Part shown: positions 1 to 12,787 of the stretch, one piece after another
Layout: every line of letters begins with the position of its first letter
How positions within the stretch are numbered: the first letter of the stretch is position 1
DNA from: Hippasteria phrygiana
Taxonomy: Eukaryota; Echinodermata; Asteroidea; Valvatida; Goniasteridae
Reading direction: 5' to 3'
DNA: 64,000 nt
Assembly (NCBI GenBank): GCA_037893225.1
Contig: JAZGUH010000358.1
Coordinates: forward strand, 744,001 to 808,000
The notes under the pieces: generated by a model
Databases searched by the model: none
What the model saw: only the letters and a program-made list of their open reading frames with translations
Told to the model about the DNA's origin: nothing
Made by a program: the position numbers and the translations under genes

Positions 1-365
1 AATAAATATAACATATATATTTGCTGTAAATATACAGCACCACCAATGAAATGCTGTTTATTTACAGGGAATCTACTGATCTACAAAAAACTCATTACGC
101 AGCAAGCAACTGACTAATCAAAACTGAATTTGTGTGTTAAATTGTAGTGTTTCCTTCCTCCATGTGTAGAGCAACAGCAAACCGCGCATGCGTAAAGGCA
201 ATTTCACTGCACAGTATCCTGCGAAAATCTCATTGATACATTCACACGACCAATCTCAGTGATCGTCGCACGGATGTCGCCATCGATGCAAAATTTTGGA
301 GGTCTCGATCCCTGTCACGAACCACACGGGACCCGTATGCGATTTGGTCATCAGTTGACATCAGT

Positions 366-402
366 CTCCTGATTACGAACACAGCATGCTGTTCGAAACG
401 TC
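366..402 (+). ncRNA. degenerate hammerhead-ribozyme-like motif
   Basis: The strand reads CTGATTA, then a hairpin with GAACA/TGTTC arms (377-381 with 390-394), then GAAA followed by CGTC. This resembles the hammerhead order CUGAUGA, stem II, GAAA, but the core carries a G-to-T change and an extra C before stem II, and I cannot close stems I and III. Such motifs are known in the terminal regions of Penelope-like elements and retrozymes. No retroelement coding sequence is visible next to it, so it would be a relic. Activity is not expected. Confidence 0.25.
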
Positions 403-553
403 GAGTTAAAATAAACCGGTTCTTCTCAGAACCACGCAACTCAAAAGAGATCAATTTCACATGGTGATACCGGAAACCCTCTTTACTTTAGACTCATTTT
501 TGTAGAGTGGGTCATATTTATTCCCTTAGTGAATGCAAGGATCTTTACAGGGT

Positions 554-1212
554 TTAAAGCCATGTTCCCATTGGACTTTTTCTTCCGCGACATGCCTTCG
601 CATAACTACCGTGCGTTCCCACTTGGACTTTTATAACTGCGACGGAATGTTAATACTCGCCTTTGCGAGGCTGGCAGAATGTTGGCCGCTGTGCACAATG
701 ACCTTTGACCTAAACAAGATATGACACAGTGACATTTAAGGTATTTTTTTAGTTTGCACGCTAAAATTGCACTGACATCTAACCCAATTAAACCTCTCAC
801 AAAAATGATCAAATCTGCCATGATTCAAGCAGCAAACGTACGTGCAAAAAACTTAGTTGTTGCATGTACGCAGTCAGTCGGTTCGCTCCGCTACAACTGC
901 ATGTAATCACATGTGGGTGTAATATACATAAGGAGATAGGGAACCATACCGCCATTTTCGCGTGCACGCTATCGATAATCGCTGTGCACATGTAGTTGAT
1001 GTAATACAGGAAGTTGCATTGTTTGCAAAGTGGTTTTCAGCGTGGTCGTGGTAGTTCTAAAGCGCAGGGGCTGTTCCCATTGGACTTTTTATCGTCCCTG
1101 ATAACTTCGGCGAGTGGCTGCACGGAAATCTTCCGCTTTCGGCCTGGTAAATTTACATCATGGTAAGTTGATAGGGACGCGTTAACGCGGGTTCCCTTTG
1201 GACTGCATTAAA
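554..1212. mobile_element. TTAA-flanked element end with CCATTGGACTT direct repeats
   Basis: TTAA at 554-557 is followed by AGCCATGTTCCCATTGGAC. The same terminus occurs at 47629. The motif TTCCCANTTGGACTTTT recurs in direct orientation near 567, 612, 1073 and 1190. No inverted right terminus is visible, so this is a truncated or rearranged copy. TTAA followed by AG is typical of Kolobok-type termini; that assignment is inference. Confidence 0.4.
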
Positions 1213-3506
1213 GTCGAGGTATGCTGGTAAAATGCCAACAGAGTTTCAAAGCTTTCTCGGCAAGTGTTCTTCTACATGTATGTGACCTGAAACACTTGGC
1301 TGCCATCAGAGTTACGTCCCTCGCGGAAAAAAAAGGATTATCATGATCATTGCAAATGCAAATGACTGCCACTTCTCAACTTGACAACATATACTACATA
1401 CATTGTATATCTTCACTCGTTGCAAAAGTGTCCAAACAAAGTAAGCCATACTTGAGTCAAGTCTATGCCGAGTCTGGATCCTAGTCTAGATCCAAGTCCG
1501 GGACCAAAAATGGTAAAACACAAATTTCATTTTTTGTTTTGGTCAATCTACGGCAATTTTCCTGTTGAGTAACAATAGAAACGGACGAAGAACTATAAAA
1601 AAAAAAAAAAAAAAGCTAATTTACTGCGGCCGCGATGTAACACTAACAGGCTGCGAGAGTCGCGGTAGACTAGGCATATGGCATATATATACTCGCCTGA
1701 AGCTTTAGACAATAATTAAAGAATAACACAAATAATCATGGGCAACAGAGAATGACTCACTGAATCAAACCTGAAAAGAAAAAAAAAAATAATAAATTTA
1801 ATAAAATTATGGACATTACAAAAATCATGTTCACATGTTCATACTGGAAAGTGCACATGCATGAAAATATATTATACAAATTTTTGTGCAGTAAATGTCT
1901 GCGTATGTTTTCCCGTTTCCTCAAATCAATAGCTGAATGACCCCAACATGAACAAAATTCTGTCCTGATGGTAGTTTATTTCTGAAAAAAAGAAAGAAAA
2001 GAAATTCATATTATGCAGTATATAAGCCTGACCCAATTATATATTCTCTCGCCAGACAGAGCGAACATCACGTCCACAACAAGAGTGGCTATTCCAGCAG
2101 GCTGTATTGTACTTTGGCTATGAATTCCCCCCTCTGTTACAGCTTTCCAGGGCAGATCTGCATTCAAAGTAATAATCAATACCCTCCCTCTTTAATTTAT
2201 CACATGGTCAGTGCTCATAAAAAGAATACGTGGGGGCAAGCCGTGGGGAAATTGACGGGGAAAGCTTTGTGATAGAGTGAGGGCCCCAGACAGGCTGGCC
2301 TGGCCAGCAAACACCCTCAATGAAGCGTTGGTAAGAGAAAGAACCAACTAGCCATATTAACCATGGTATATCTCCCCCCCCCCCCCACCTAAAAAAAACC
2401 CAACTCATTCTCTCCTACAGTAACAGAGCGCCAGACATTTGACGAGGGACGGCGCAAGTCCGTCTGGTGTTATTTACATACCTGCGGACCAGGTTGAAGT
2501 AGGCCAAGCGAAAGTAACGTGGCCCCAAGATAGCACACACATTGTCGGGGTGCTGATGGACTGCGCACGGCGGCGAGTTGGTCGGCCTGGCCATTTACAG
2601 CATATTGTAAATCCTTGGACAATAAATGGGAGTAGGTCAGCGCTATTCACATCGCTTCTATTTTGCTAGTTTTAATGCTAATTTGCATGATATGACAAAG
2701 CAGATAGACTTCACGTTCTTAATAAACAGCTTGCAGTTAATGGATTCTTGTTAATTCTACAATTGTACAGAAAAACTAAACGAAGATAGAGGGTTTGGAC
2801 TTTCTTTTTTTTAACAGTATTTACACCAATTCTTCTCCCCCCCCCCAAAAAAGACTCTAAGTGACCTAAAAGAAATAAGTCTGTTGCTACATGTATAGGG
2901 GGAAGGGGTTGACAAACATCCTTTGAAAATGTTTAAGTCATTTAAAGCTATTTCTGTGCTTTTTTTGGTGTGGCTAAAACAGAATTTTAAATCTGCTAGC
3001 ATTACTGGAGTCATTAACTTTCCAATGTGATCGTGAATTAAAAATGGCCTGTAATTAATCAGGCAAACAAACCCTAATTATTAAATGTTCTAGCAATGTG
3101 ATTTTCAAGCATTACAACTGATAGAACCTCGCCCTGCAGCCTGCCAGGGTATAAAAACAAAAGAAATCAATGCATGGCTGTGAAATCTTTATACCCAATC
3201 TACAGAATTGTGAGAATATCAGTAGCACAAGAAAAACATGTATTCGTAAAAAAAATGTGAACTTTCATAATCCCCAAAGCCAAAAAAGACAAACTCCTAC
3301 ACTATCTGTAATACTAGGGCAATTTGTTTGTTCACTTTTAGACACATGTACATGTCTGGTATGCTTATTAAACAGTACAACTGGTTTCTCCTTTGAAAGG
3401 CTGCAGTACTCGTCACCAGACAAGTAGAGCTTACTGCTACTCATCAGACAATCCTGAATCCTCTAATTTCAATGCCATTTTTCACACCACCCGGGGAGTT
3501 ACGGTT
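1213..3506. other. intergenic or unclassified DNA
   Basis: No coding region is supported here. There is an A-run near 1597-1614, a short array of GAGTC-like words at 1452-1505 that may be a decayed motif-array element, and C-runs at 2371-2387 and 2838-2846. Open frames are short and lack family resemblance. Confidence 0.4.
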
Positions 3507-4697
3507 TAGGGATGTTCATTTTTGAATAATTCAGTATTTGTTTATTCTAAACTGGATTTTACCGATTATTCAATACTCGTCGATCAAGTTTTTTATGCGT
3601 CAGCTGCAACTGCATGCCGCGCCATACGGCAGTGTTTATTTTTGCATGCGCCCGTTGAATCAAGATCATTATAGGTACGTAACGTTCTGATAAGAAACCA
3701 AACTCCAGCCTGCATTTTTGCAGGAATATTTTTTTTTACAAGTGTCAAGGGTTTTACGGACGGGAACAAAACCTCTGGCCACAAAAAAGTTACCTTCGAC
3801 AAAAATGCGGCATTTGACACTGCTAAACTCCGTAACTTTCTACTAAAATATGTAGTCCGAAGTCCTCCGTGATACGGAAAACGGACGGAATTTCACGGAA
3901 AATGAGGACAACACGGAATTCCATATTAACTGCCAAAAAATGCATGAAAACTTAAAAAGGAACCTAATAAACAGTTTTCGTGATTTTTCATAGTGTCGTC
4001 TTCATTTCTTTCTTACCAAATATGCACATCGTACCAGTACTGAAGCGATTGCTGGCCAAACGCACGCACGTACGTACGTGCTGCGACATCACTGGTAACA
4101 CGGCAGTACTGCAGGGATTCGTATTTCATTGGGAACCAGCTGAGTTCTTGTTAAAATGCAAATTGAAGTCTTGGTTCCAAGACACCTTTCGCAGCGCGAT
4201 TCAACATGCGACAAGCACGCTATTCACAACACTGCTACACGACCTACTGGGCTCTCACCGCGCGTGCACAGTGGTCCCGGATTGGTGCACAGGCAAGCCA
4301 TTTTGAACATTTGGCAGAATTGTGCACTAGTGTTGATAGGGAGAGATCGTTCTCCCAGTACAAACATTTGCTGACAGACAAGAGAGAAAACTTGACTGAA
4401 GTCCACACCAAGCAACTGTTAATGCGGTATTGAAGGGCGCTTTAACTAAGTTGAAGTGCACATCAACATGCAACAGAAAGCCTGAAGTGAAAGGTATGTT
4501 AAAAGAAACCCGAAGACATTTTAAGAAAACGGAATTTTGATTTTAGAAAACAGGAAAATTGGGGCTTTACTAAAATAGCATCAGAGTCGTATCTGAACGT
4601 GCATATTTTTCTTGAATATTCGAACCGGCAAAAAGGTATTCGAATATTCGGTTGAGGATCGAATATTTGAATGTTCGGTATATTCGGAACAGACCTA
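3507..4697 (+). mobile_element. hAT-like element, degenerate
   Basis: The left end reads TAGGGATGTTC and the right end, read inverted, TAGGTCTGTTCCGAATA, giving imperfect hAT-type termini. The terminal sequences recur at 30208-30517 as a 310-bp deletion derivative and at 45370-45553 as a fragment. The interior holds a frame resembling the hAT C-terminal region at 4206-4433. No 8-bp target duplication can be matched, so the copy is old or an end is misplaced. TATTCGAATATTCG-like words are enriched near the right end. Confidence 0.55.
4206..4433 (+). pseudogene. hAT transposase C-terminal fragment
   Basis: The 75-codon frame ends with FEHLAELCTSVDRERSFSQY and continues through TDKRENLT to a stop at 4433. 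The order hydrophobic patch, S-x-x-x-E-R-x-F-S, T-x-x-R-x-x-L is the signature of the hAT dimerisation region found at the C-terminus of these transposases. The BED finger and the catalytic core are not recognisable upstream. It lies inside the element at 3507-4697, close to its right terminus, where a hAT C-terminus is expected. It is a remnant, not an active gene. Confidence 0.5.
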
Positions 4698-4901
4698 CTT
4701 AGGGGTATTATTTTGTTGGCATAAGATGTTACTGCTCGATTCGCAAATTATACATGTAGCTTAAATTCTGTCTTACCCCCGAAACGTGTATCTACATGTA
4801 CATGTACATGTAGATCGATGTAGCAACTTTAAAAATTGTGCCTAATGTACATTTTAGTCATACTGTAGTTGTCTCTACCCTCCTCTTCCTGTGGGCCACC
4901 C

Positions 4902-4968
4902 ATGTCTTGTGGGGATTTGTGGGGATTTTGTGGGGATCATGTGGGGATCATGTGGGGATTTGGTAGCT
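4902..4968 (+). repeat. TGTGGGGAT minisatellite
   Basis: Five to six tandem units of TGTGGGGAT followed by 2-5 variable bases. The frame through it is open by chance and is not taken as coding. Confidence 0.75.
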
Positions 4969-6940
4969 CTATCACAGGCTCTTTCAGAAAGCACCGAGTA
5001 TACGTGTACAGTGACAGACTACATCTGGAAGACAAAGAAAGACCCAATCCAAGACCCTTGGGCATAACCTAAGAACAGGAGAATGCATCTTTTCCTTCCT
5101 TTTCATTTTCAAATTCAGTTTATTGCCATCAGCTTTTTCAGATTCAAACTATGCACTCTTTTTTTCAGAGCCCCAGAGTGGCCAATGATGCAGTGAAATT
5201 TGACCTCACTTGCAGCCCACAGTCCTACATTGTACAATCCGTCAATTGTACACCCTTTAAATCACTCTTTTAAAGATATACTGTTCGTGCTCTTTTTGAT
5301 AAAAATAATTTTGTTTTTTTTGTTTTTTTTAATTACCGGTACTATTTTTCTAGCAATACAAAAGTTATTTAAGAAAACAATCCACCCATGTTAGTGGGCA
5401 GATAATTCAATTACAATTGTTGAGGAGCATGGACAGTAGATCAGAAAAATGGTATTATTGAAATACTTTTTTAATTGATATTAATTTTTTTTTTTATATT
5501 TCATTTGTCTAATGTTCATATTTGTTTGTAATTTTTATATCAGAGGGCTCCTTTGGAAAGCAGTTTTTTAACTGAAATGGACTACCCTCTTTGAAGATTA
5601 CATTAAATAAATAAATAAATAAAATAAAAAACGATAATAAGCTGGGAGGAAGGGTACACCAAAAGTCGTCCATGGTAAGGAAGCATATCTGATTGTGTCA
5701 TTGACAAAAAATTACCCATGCTAATTAGTAGATTCAAATTTAAGAATAAATAATCATTTTATATGCCGAGTGTTACTGACCTTCATATTTCACTATTTTC
5801 TGCATCGGTGATGGCCACTGAAAGTTGTCATATCATATGTTTTTTGTCGCGGAAAGATAATTTCACATTTGCTAAAATTTGACATATGGTGCATTCATGG
5901 AAGAAAAAAAAAACCCAAGTTTCAGGAACATATCCAGCATCCCTCTTTAAAGTGGGTCACAGCTAAGCACCCTCTGAGACAAGCCGGTATAATTGGCTTC
6001 ATGAATGATGGGACATTTGCTTGTTCCCCTCTCCAGTAGACCGTGAAATAATAATTGATTTCTGGAGGGGGAGATGAAAGCCGGTGACATCAGAATATAT
6101 GCAGCTACACACTAGGAGTGCACCAGCCTGACCCAATTCAACTGCACTGAATCCTAATTTACACTCAGTTTTTTTTTGGGGGGGGGTATGATTTTGTGTT
6201 GCTTGGGTACACCGTAATACACGGCGGGCCTCAATGCAAGACTTCAAATTCATACTCTTACTATTAAAGCTATAATGATATACATGTATCTTTGTTAATG
6301 ATAACAAAAAACCAAAATGATTAGTTTGAATCTGGAACCTGACTGTTTTTAAAGATGCTACCAAACCTGCAGATGACTATTTCTATCTGAAATGCTGTCA
6401 TCTTCAAGAAATTTGTATCGGAAGACATCAAAAAACACTTTAAAAAAACACCACATTTTAATTTCAACAAGCGCAATTAGCACATAATGGCCGTGCACAA
6501 AACCACTGTTAAAACCAATGGCAGTTTTTCACCATTGCCTTGCGACTCAGATGATGGATTGAGCTCAAAACTTTCAGAAATTTGCTATTTCATGTTGAAT
6601 CCCACAAAAGTAATGAACACTGCCTCACCGCCACTGTCTTGTCAGCTCCACCAATGAAAATTGATCTCAAAGAAATTTTTCGTCAAACAAACCACAAGGG
6701 ATATTTTGCATAAATATCAATGCTTCTGAACTGTGTAATCGGAAATGAATTCAATTTTTGGACTAGAAATAAAGGTTAAGTGTTCTTTTTCACTATTTAA
6801 AATGTTCCAGCTATTTTTCATGAAATGTGAGAGTGCTGTTGCCATGATGTCAATCAAGGTACAAAATGTACTCACAATATCATTTAGACATTTACAGTAT
6901 GAAACAGGAGTCAAACAAAAATGCAAACAAGCTGTGAAAA
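4969..6940. other. intergenic or unclassified DNA
   Basis: AT-rich DNA with an AAAT microsatellite at 5604-5630 and T-runs around 5310-5330. The 121-codon minus-strand frame at 5999-6364 has no recognisable domain. I see no gene. Confidence 0.4.
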
Positions 6941-7705
6941 TAAAGCCTTTTTCACACGATGCAAAAAAACTCGCAACGATTGAGAGATTATCTCAATGTT
7001 TGAGAAATGTTACAAATGCCTATCATGTGAAAGGAAACCACTGCTTGAGAGTGACTGACATTCCTTGCGATTTTTTTCTCAAACATAATTTGGAGGAGGT
7101 CAAGACCTATGACAAAATCTTCCGCTAGCAAGGAATGCATGCCAACCTGTGTGAAACGATTCTTTGTCAAATGAACAACGGTCCCGTGCGAAGGCGGCTC
7201 CCTATGCGCATGCGCGACCTTTGCTTTGAAATTAGCGGACTTCGGTGTACGTATGTTGCTGTTCTTGATGTTATGATATTGTGGTTGTTGTTGTGATGTT
7301 ATGTTGATGTAGTGTTGTGTGTTGGGATGTTATCCCATTCAGTGACGCTTCAAATCCGTTTCTTAAAATTGGTATTGTAACAATGGTTGATAATTGATTT
7401 ATGGATGTGTCCGTTTCCTCTTATATTTACTGGGATGTCTTTTCGCTGCCATGCATGCTGGGATTACGTCAATTCGTGCACTACCATACTGCTACAAGTA
7501 TTATGTTCCATTTCATGTCCGGTAGTGACGTGGGAACTAGCCAAATGCGTGCGGTCATCTCGAAGAATGTCGTTCAGCTTTTTATTTCATGTTGTGCGAA
7601 AGCTTGCAAATCTTGTGGAGCATGTAATGATAACATAAACAATCGGCGCTCATAAGTGGAGTCTCAAACATTGTGAGTTTGTTCGCATCGTGTGAAAAGG
7701 GCTTA
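6941..7705. mobile_element. MITE with TAAGCCCTTTTCACACGATG termini
   Basis: The left end TAAAGCCTTTTTCACACGAT (6941) and the inverted right end TAAGCCCTTTTCACACGATG (read back from 7705) form imperfect TIRs of about 35 bp that continue into GCAAAAAAACTCGCAA. TTAA follows on the right at 7706-7709; the left flank is AAAA, possibly a decayed TTAA. No transposase is encoded. The start TAAGCCyTTTT resembles the termini of the 5.2-kb element at 50037-55263. Confidence 0.6.
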
Positions 7706-7844
7706 TTAACTCCTCACAAGTAACTGACAATCTACCCAAGAAAAGAAATTGGTCGTTTAAACGTGGTGGAATATTGTTTTACTTTGTCCATGGTATCCTG
7801 TGTATAATGGTCACCCACAGTATAACTTTTAACAATTGCCTCAT

Positions 7845-8067
7845 TTAACCCCTTGCGTACGGATGATGGAATATGGCGCAAAAAAAAAAGGTTGCCGCCA
7901 GGCCGGATGACGCAATTGGCCGCTGTTTGTGCAGTTTCAATCCATTGTTGGATTGTTGTGTATAGGTTACGCTTGACTGCACAAACACATTGTAGCGGTT
8001 CGCTTGGCTGCCAGAGCCGCCGCGGCACCCCGACGTCTCCCGTAAAATACCGTACTCAAGGGGTTAA
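7845..8067. mobile_element. piggyBac-like MITE flanked by TTAA
   Basis: The element is 215 bp between TTAA at 7845-7848 and TTAA at 8064-8067. TIRs CCCCTTGCGTACGG and CCCCTTGAGTACGG differ at one base. TTAA target duplications with CC-starting termini are characteristic of piggyBac. The interior is GC-rich and includes an imperfect inverted repeat around AACCTATACACAATCC. A second copy with an internal duplication lies at 23004-23286. Confidence 0.8.
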
Positions 8068-8078
8068 GTAGGGAGGGT

Positions 8079-8097
8079 GGGGGGGGGGGGGGGGGGG
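8079..8097. repeat. poly-G tract
   Basis: A G-run directly downstream of the piggyBac-like MITE. Length is prone to assembly error. Confidence 0.8.
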
Positions 8098-8099
8098 CA

Positions 8100-11000
8100 A
8101 GATGTAACAATGTGAGAATCCAAATGTACATCATGTCATTAGTCTAAGAAGGTGACGAGGCAATATGCCAAAATGCTGACTAAAAAAAAGAGAGATATTC
8201 ATTATTGAAACTCGTTATTTGACAGCGCTGCTGGATGAAGCTAATGATAGCTACAGCGTCAACAACATTTCCATCATGAATGGCAATTACAATTGATTAT
8301 AATGGCCTTGATTAATCCAAGGACAATAATTTTCGTTGCGGCCATGCAAGCACAGACATACAACTTTAAAGGCCGTGGTTTTTACACTGGCCGCAAATGT
8401 GACCAATCCCTTATTTATCATGAATCAAAACATGACAGGAAAATGCCTTACGCCCCCGTGTAATGTTTTTTTTCTTCATTTTTTCATTTGACTCCTGAAG
8501 ACTCATACATCCGTTCTTGAAAACATGGGTTCAAAGGTGAAGTTGGCAGAACCCGGCTGACTTATTATCAGGACAGGGTCACCAAAACAGGTCAGGTCAG
8601 GGTACACTTGAAAAAATGTGCCCTGGGCGGGACATCTCTTGATCAATTCTGCTTCTATAGTGCGGAGGAAATGTGAGCATGATGGGGGGGAGGATCAGGT
8701 GTACTCATGGGCACATCAAAATGGGCCATCGGTCATGCGCACGGGGGTGTTATTTCTTATCATAATATGAACGACCGGGTGGAACACGAGTTCAAAGGCC
8801 AGGAACATGACTAACACTGCATGAGCTTCGCAATATGGTGTTTTGTACTGCACATTGAAAAAGTCTGGGATATGGCGGTACATTTTGGAAGCAAAAATGG
8901 CGAAAGTAGACTCATGATTGTATGAAAAAGTATGCAAGGGCCGATGCCACAACCACAAATGTGCAGATACAAGTTCCACATGGTTATTCCCCGTTACTTT
9001 AAAACAAACAAAATAGACATTACAAATTTGCAAAAGTACGCCATCGACATTTACACGTATTAACTCCAATTGGCAATTCATCTTACTCAAACATCTGGGA
9101 AATTTACGTGACATAATTATTTAAATATATGGTTTTAAAGGGATCATATAAAGGATTCCTAGAAGAATTCTTTTTTTTATGGGACAAGGCTGGCACTTTA
9201 CTGACACATTTGGTTCTTTTTTTTAAGGGCTGACTCAATCCTTTTTTGTCTGTCTTTGCTAGTCTTAATGTGATAATGCACATCTTTTATTCCAAGAATA
9301 TTCTAAATAACTATGTTTACAATTTTCAAATTCATGACTAGTCTTGTTTACCAAAGTTGTTTCTATCAGGTTGCTAAATTGTTGTGTTGTATATTTTGTT
9401 GCTAGTTCTCATTTCCAATGTTTTGGGCTACCCTGGTTTTACAAATAAAGAAATAAATAAATATTGTGTGCGTATGAACTGTTCCGAGAGATATGGCCCA
9501 ATACACAGAAGAAAAAGCACAGACAGAAGACCATAGGATAGCCTGCAGCATGACCATACCTAAAGTATTTCCTGGAAAGAAAAAAATGGCCGCACTTGGC
9601 CTTAGAGCTAGACAGAGTTTATTTGCCGTAGCAAAAAAAAAAAAAAAAAAAAACCTAATGAAGGGACACAAAGGAATCCAACAATTTATCTGGCTGTGAA
9701 TCTTGGACCCTGCCACATACAGGCCCCTCGGATCATTTACGGTCACAACAAAAATGATAAACAAACCTGGGCCGAGCATTTTCCTACATGATGTACAAAT
9801 AATGTATGTCATGCCAGCCATGTACTCTACAGCCTCACATCGGGGCGAAGGCTTTATCTCTGTTAATGTGGGGTCAGAGGTTGTGTGCGGGAGATTATTG
9901 CCAGCACTCGACCGCGGCAATCAGTGTATAGCCCCATGCCAGGTAACGCCAAATGCGGTCAATGTGTGGGCGGAAACCAGCACACTAAATTCTCCCAACC
10001 CTGCCCGAGGCATGAATGTTCCCAGCGTGTATATGGTCCACCGATCGAGGAGGAACATTCGTCAGGCAGTGAGCAGTTCCAGTGAAAGCTGCAGGAAACA
10101 TTACCACCAAAATGACAGGAAAAAAACCTTCCGATGACCAGACGGGGGTACCAAAAAAAAAGACAGGCCTATAATGTAAGAAACAGAGGTGGTATAGCGG
10201 CTGTGGTTCCCCAAACAGGAATCATGTGACATTTTCTGAATGTTACAAAACCAAATTAAAACAGCCAGCACTCGAACACGTTGATAAAAAAGCATTGATT
10301 TCTTAAAAAACATTTGGGAAACACTGCTGAAATGATTTCACTCCAACAGATGTTGCAACATTAGTCACAGATTATAAACCAAAACTAATTAAACTGGCTT
10401 GCCTTTAGGACAAACCCAGGCTGTAAAATTTGACTGTTTTTGGAATTCTAATTAAAATATTAGTGCATATTTTTGCCACTTAATTGGCTGAACTCATAAC
10501 TTCCCCACAGTGAACCAAAACCACTTGTGCAGTTCTATGGGGGTTCGATACAGCCCCTGAAACACTTTCCTAGAATTTTGACCCCAAAATTCAAAGATGT
10601 CAAAAGGTTTTTCCCAAATATTTCTGACATTCAGGTCCTCAAAACGTCCCACACCCAACATACACAACTATTGTTGGTCTAGATCTGCGCTCATCACAAG
10701 TTTCATTAGCCACTTCATTAAACCAGAAGAACTTGACCCTTGAACATTTAGGAGAAAAGTTTTTTATCATACCAGTACAAACATACGTACATGTAATGTC
10801 ATTACACTGCACACAATATTGAAAAAGATGTATGAATGCAAATGGGGGCTTGCCATTAATTTTTGTGTACACGTTAGCTTCAGATGAAGTCCGACACATT
10901 GTGTTCATTTTCCATGTGAAGAATGCACGAACCAATGATACAAGTAGCAATTCAGAATTTTTTGGTAATAAAAACGAATGACGATATTATCTGAAACATA

Positions 11001-11526
11001 TGGTCCACAAATTGGTTTTTGAATGTACAAATTGACTGCATGCAATTTTGAATCTGTGATGAAAATGGACAATGCTATGTTATAAAGCTATGTATGTATG
11101 ATTATCAAGGAAACATGTGACATCTCCTTCTGGGTTTTTTGTCTAAACTTTCCATGTAAGTAAATTAAAATTATATTTTTAATTTCTTTATTTAGCATGG
11201 GCAAACTTTACTCAGTCATTCGTTTTTAAGTGCTGTCTATGAGGGAGCTCATTTTTTAAAATCTTCCAAAAAAAAGATCAAAATACTGACAATTACAACA
11301 ATTATAGGCCTATACCTCAATTTTAAAACTGTCCCACATATTGCAAATACTTGACACAAAAAGCAAGAGACTGATTTTAAAAAACATTCAATAAAGAAGT
11401 CTCCCTCTGTCATGGTACAGCCAAATTTATGGATGAGAGATCTGTGCTCCCAGTCCCCTGGATTGGCAGTTCAAACATGACAATATGACGAGTGACCAAT
11501 CAGAATGTTTAATCTATCCAAGGAAG
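8100..11526. other. intergenic or unclassified DNA
   Basis: No coding region is supported. The longest minus-strand frame (9402-9920) runs through a T-rich tract complementary to the A-run at 9634-9652 and has no recognised domain. The 9703-10137 plus frame likewise matches no family I know. Confidence 0.35.
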
Positions 11527-11926
11527 TAAGGCTGTGCCATTCGAACCGGGTACCCAAGTACCCGACTGCTAATGTCAGGAACTGATTCCAGATTATGGAA
11601 CCGAGTCGAGTACCCGTGACCGAAATAACATATGACTTAGGAATTTCTCAGACAATGAAAACTTTTTGAATGTCATTTGTGGGGAATTCTGAAAACCAGG
11701 GTACACAGACAAACAAAACAGATTAACCTTTATGACTCTTGCGAAAATGTAATTTAAATCGTAAAGCTACAAAGCTCATTGTACTTGCATCTTGCTGCAT
11801 TGATGCACCGATGTGGTAGTATTAACGTACGGACGTTTTACGAACAATACATGTATCAACAGCACTTTCCGAGATTTAATTTTGGGATTGGCTTATATTT
11901 AACAGGTTCCGGTACTACCTGAAAAG
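11527..11926. mobile_element. GGGTACCC-type hAT-like repeat, copy 1
   Basis: Begins TAAGGCTGTGCCATTCGAAC followed by GGGTACCCAAGTACCCG and shares a long colinear segment with 55432-55764, including GTCATTTGTGGGGAATT and GATGCACCGATGTGGT. Copy 2 keeps the opposite terminus, so the two partial copies define both ends (TA-GGsTGTGC). Termini suggest a hAT MITE. No coding. Confidence 0.55.
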
Positions 11927-12305
11927 GAAGTATTATCATTTCAAGAGAAATAATGAATTGTACATTTTTTTTAATGCAAAATGCTGTAGTGTTAAAAAGA
12001 TGGGTGCTTCGGCAGACAACCTCACAATACATTTTATGCTCAACAATAAACATTATGATTAAATAATATGATCATATAATAGCAATGGCAGAGCTGATGA
12101 GACAGCTGCAAGACGGTGTTCACACCTTTGTGTGATTCTATGTATTTATACAAGAGTATAAACAAGTATGTGAAAGTTTCAGTTCAATCTGTCATCCGAG
12201 ACACAAGGAAATAGTAAAAAAACGTTTTCTTTTAACAGTGGTTTTATGCATGTTCTTTTATGTGCTTATACATTTTGATTGCTGGGATCAAAGTCATAAA
12301 GCAAT

Positions 12306-12652
12306 CAGCGTTGTAGTCGAGACCTTTATGTCCGAGACCAAGACCGACCGAGAAGGAGATCAAGGCTTTCGAGACTGCTTCAATTTAATTCTTCAAACTT
12401 GTACATTTACAAAGTTGTATAACCTATGTTTGGAGTGAAGACTAGATTCATATGGTGCATTGTATTTTGTTGTGGTCTTGACGGGTCTTGACGGGTCTTG
12501 ACGTGTCTTGAGGGTAAAACCCAAGACCTTGGCATCTGAGACCGAGACAGATCGAGACCCGCATATTTGAGACCGAGCCCAGCCCTCCCGAGACCGAGAC
12601 ATTGCTAGGACGAGACCGAGGCCTGGTTTCGGTCTGGAGATCTACAACACTG
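12306..12652. mobile_element. hAT-like motif-array element, GAGACC type
   Basis: Left end CAGCGTTGTAGTCGAGACC, right end GATCTACAACACTG. The interior is built from CGAGACC/GAGACCAAGACC words plus a tandem TCTTGACGGG array at 12476-12511. No matching 8-bp flanks were found (AAAGCAAT versus GCTTATTG), so an end may be rearranged. It shares its outer TIR with the elements at 12788, 42878 and 55910. Confidence 0.55.
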
Positions 12653-12787
12653 GCTTATTGTGAAGAACTTCAGATGACAGCATTTCAAATGGAGCTATTT
12701 CTCAGGAGGATTGGTACCGTTACCATCTTTTTGAAGAGTGAGCTTTCAGACTTAAACTATTCATTAATTTGTTGTTAATACCAAGTT

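Noticed and set aside
3507..4697. 8-bp target duplication for the TAGGG-type hAT element
   Set aside because: TTACGGTT and CTTAGGGG do not match; I could not confirm the boundary.
9402..9920. 172-codon minus-strand frame as a gene
   Set aside because: It includes a poly-Phe run from the complementary A-run and no domain; no splice or start context supports it.
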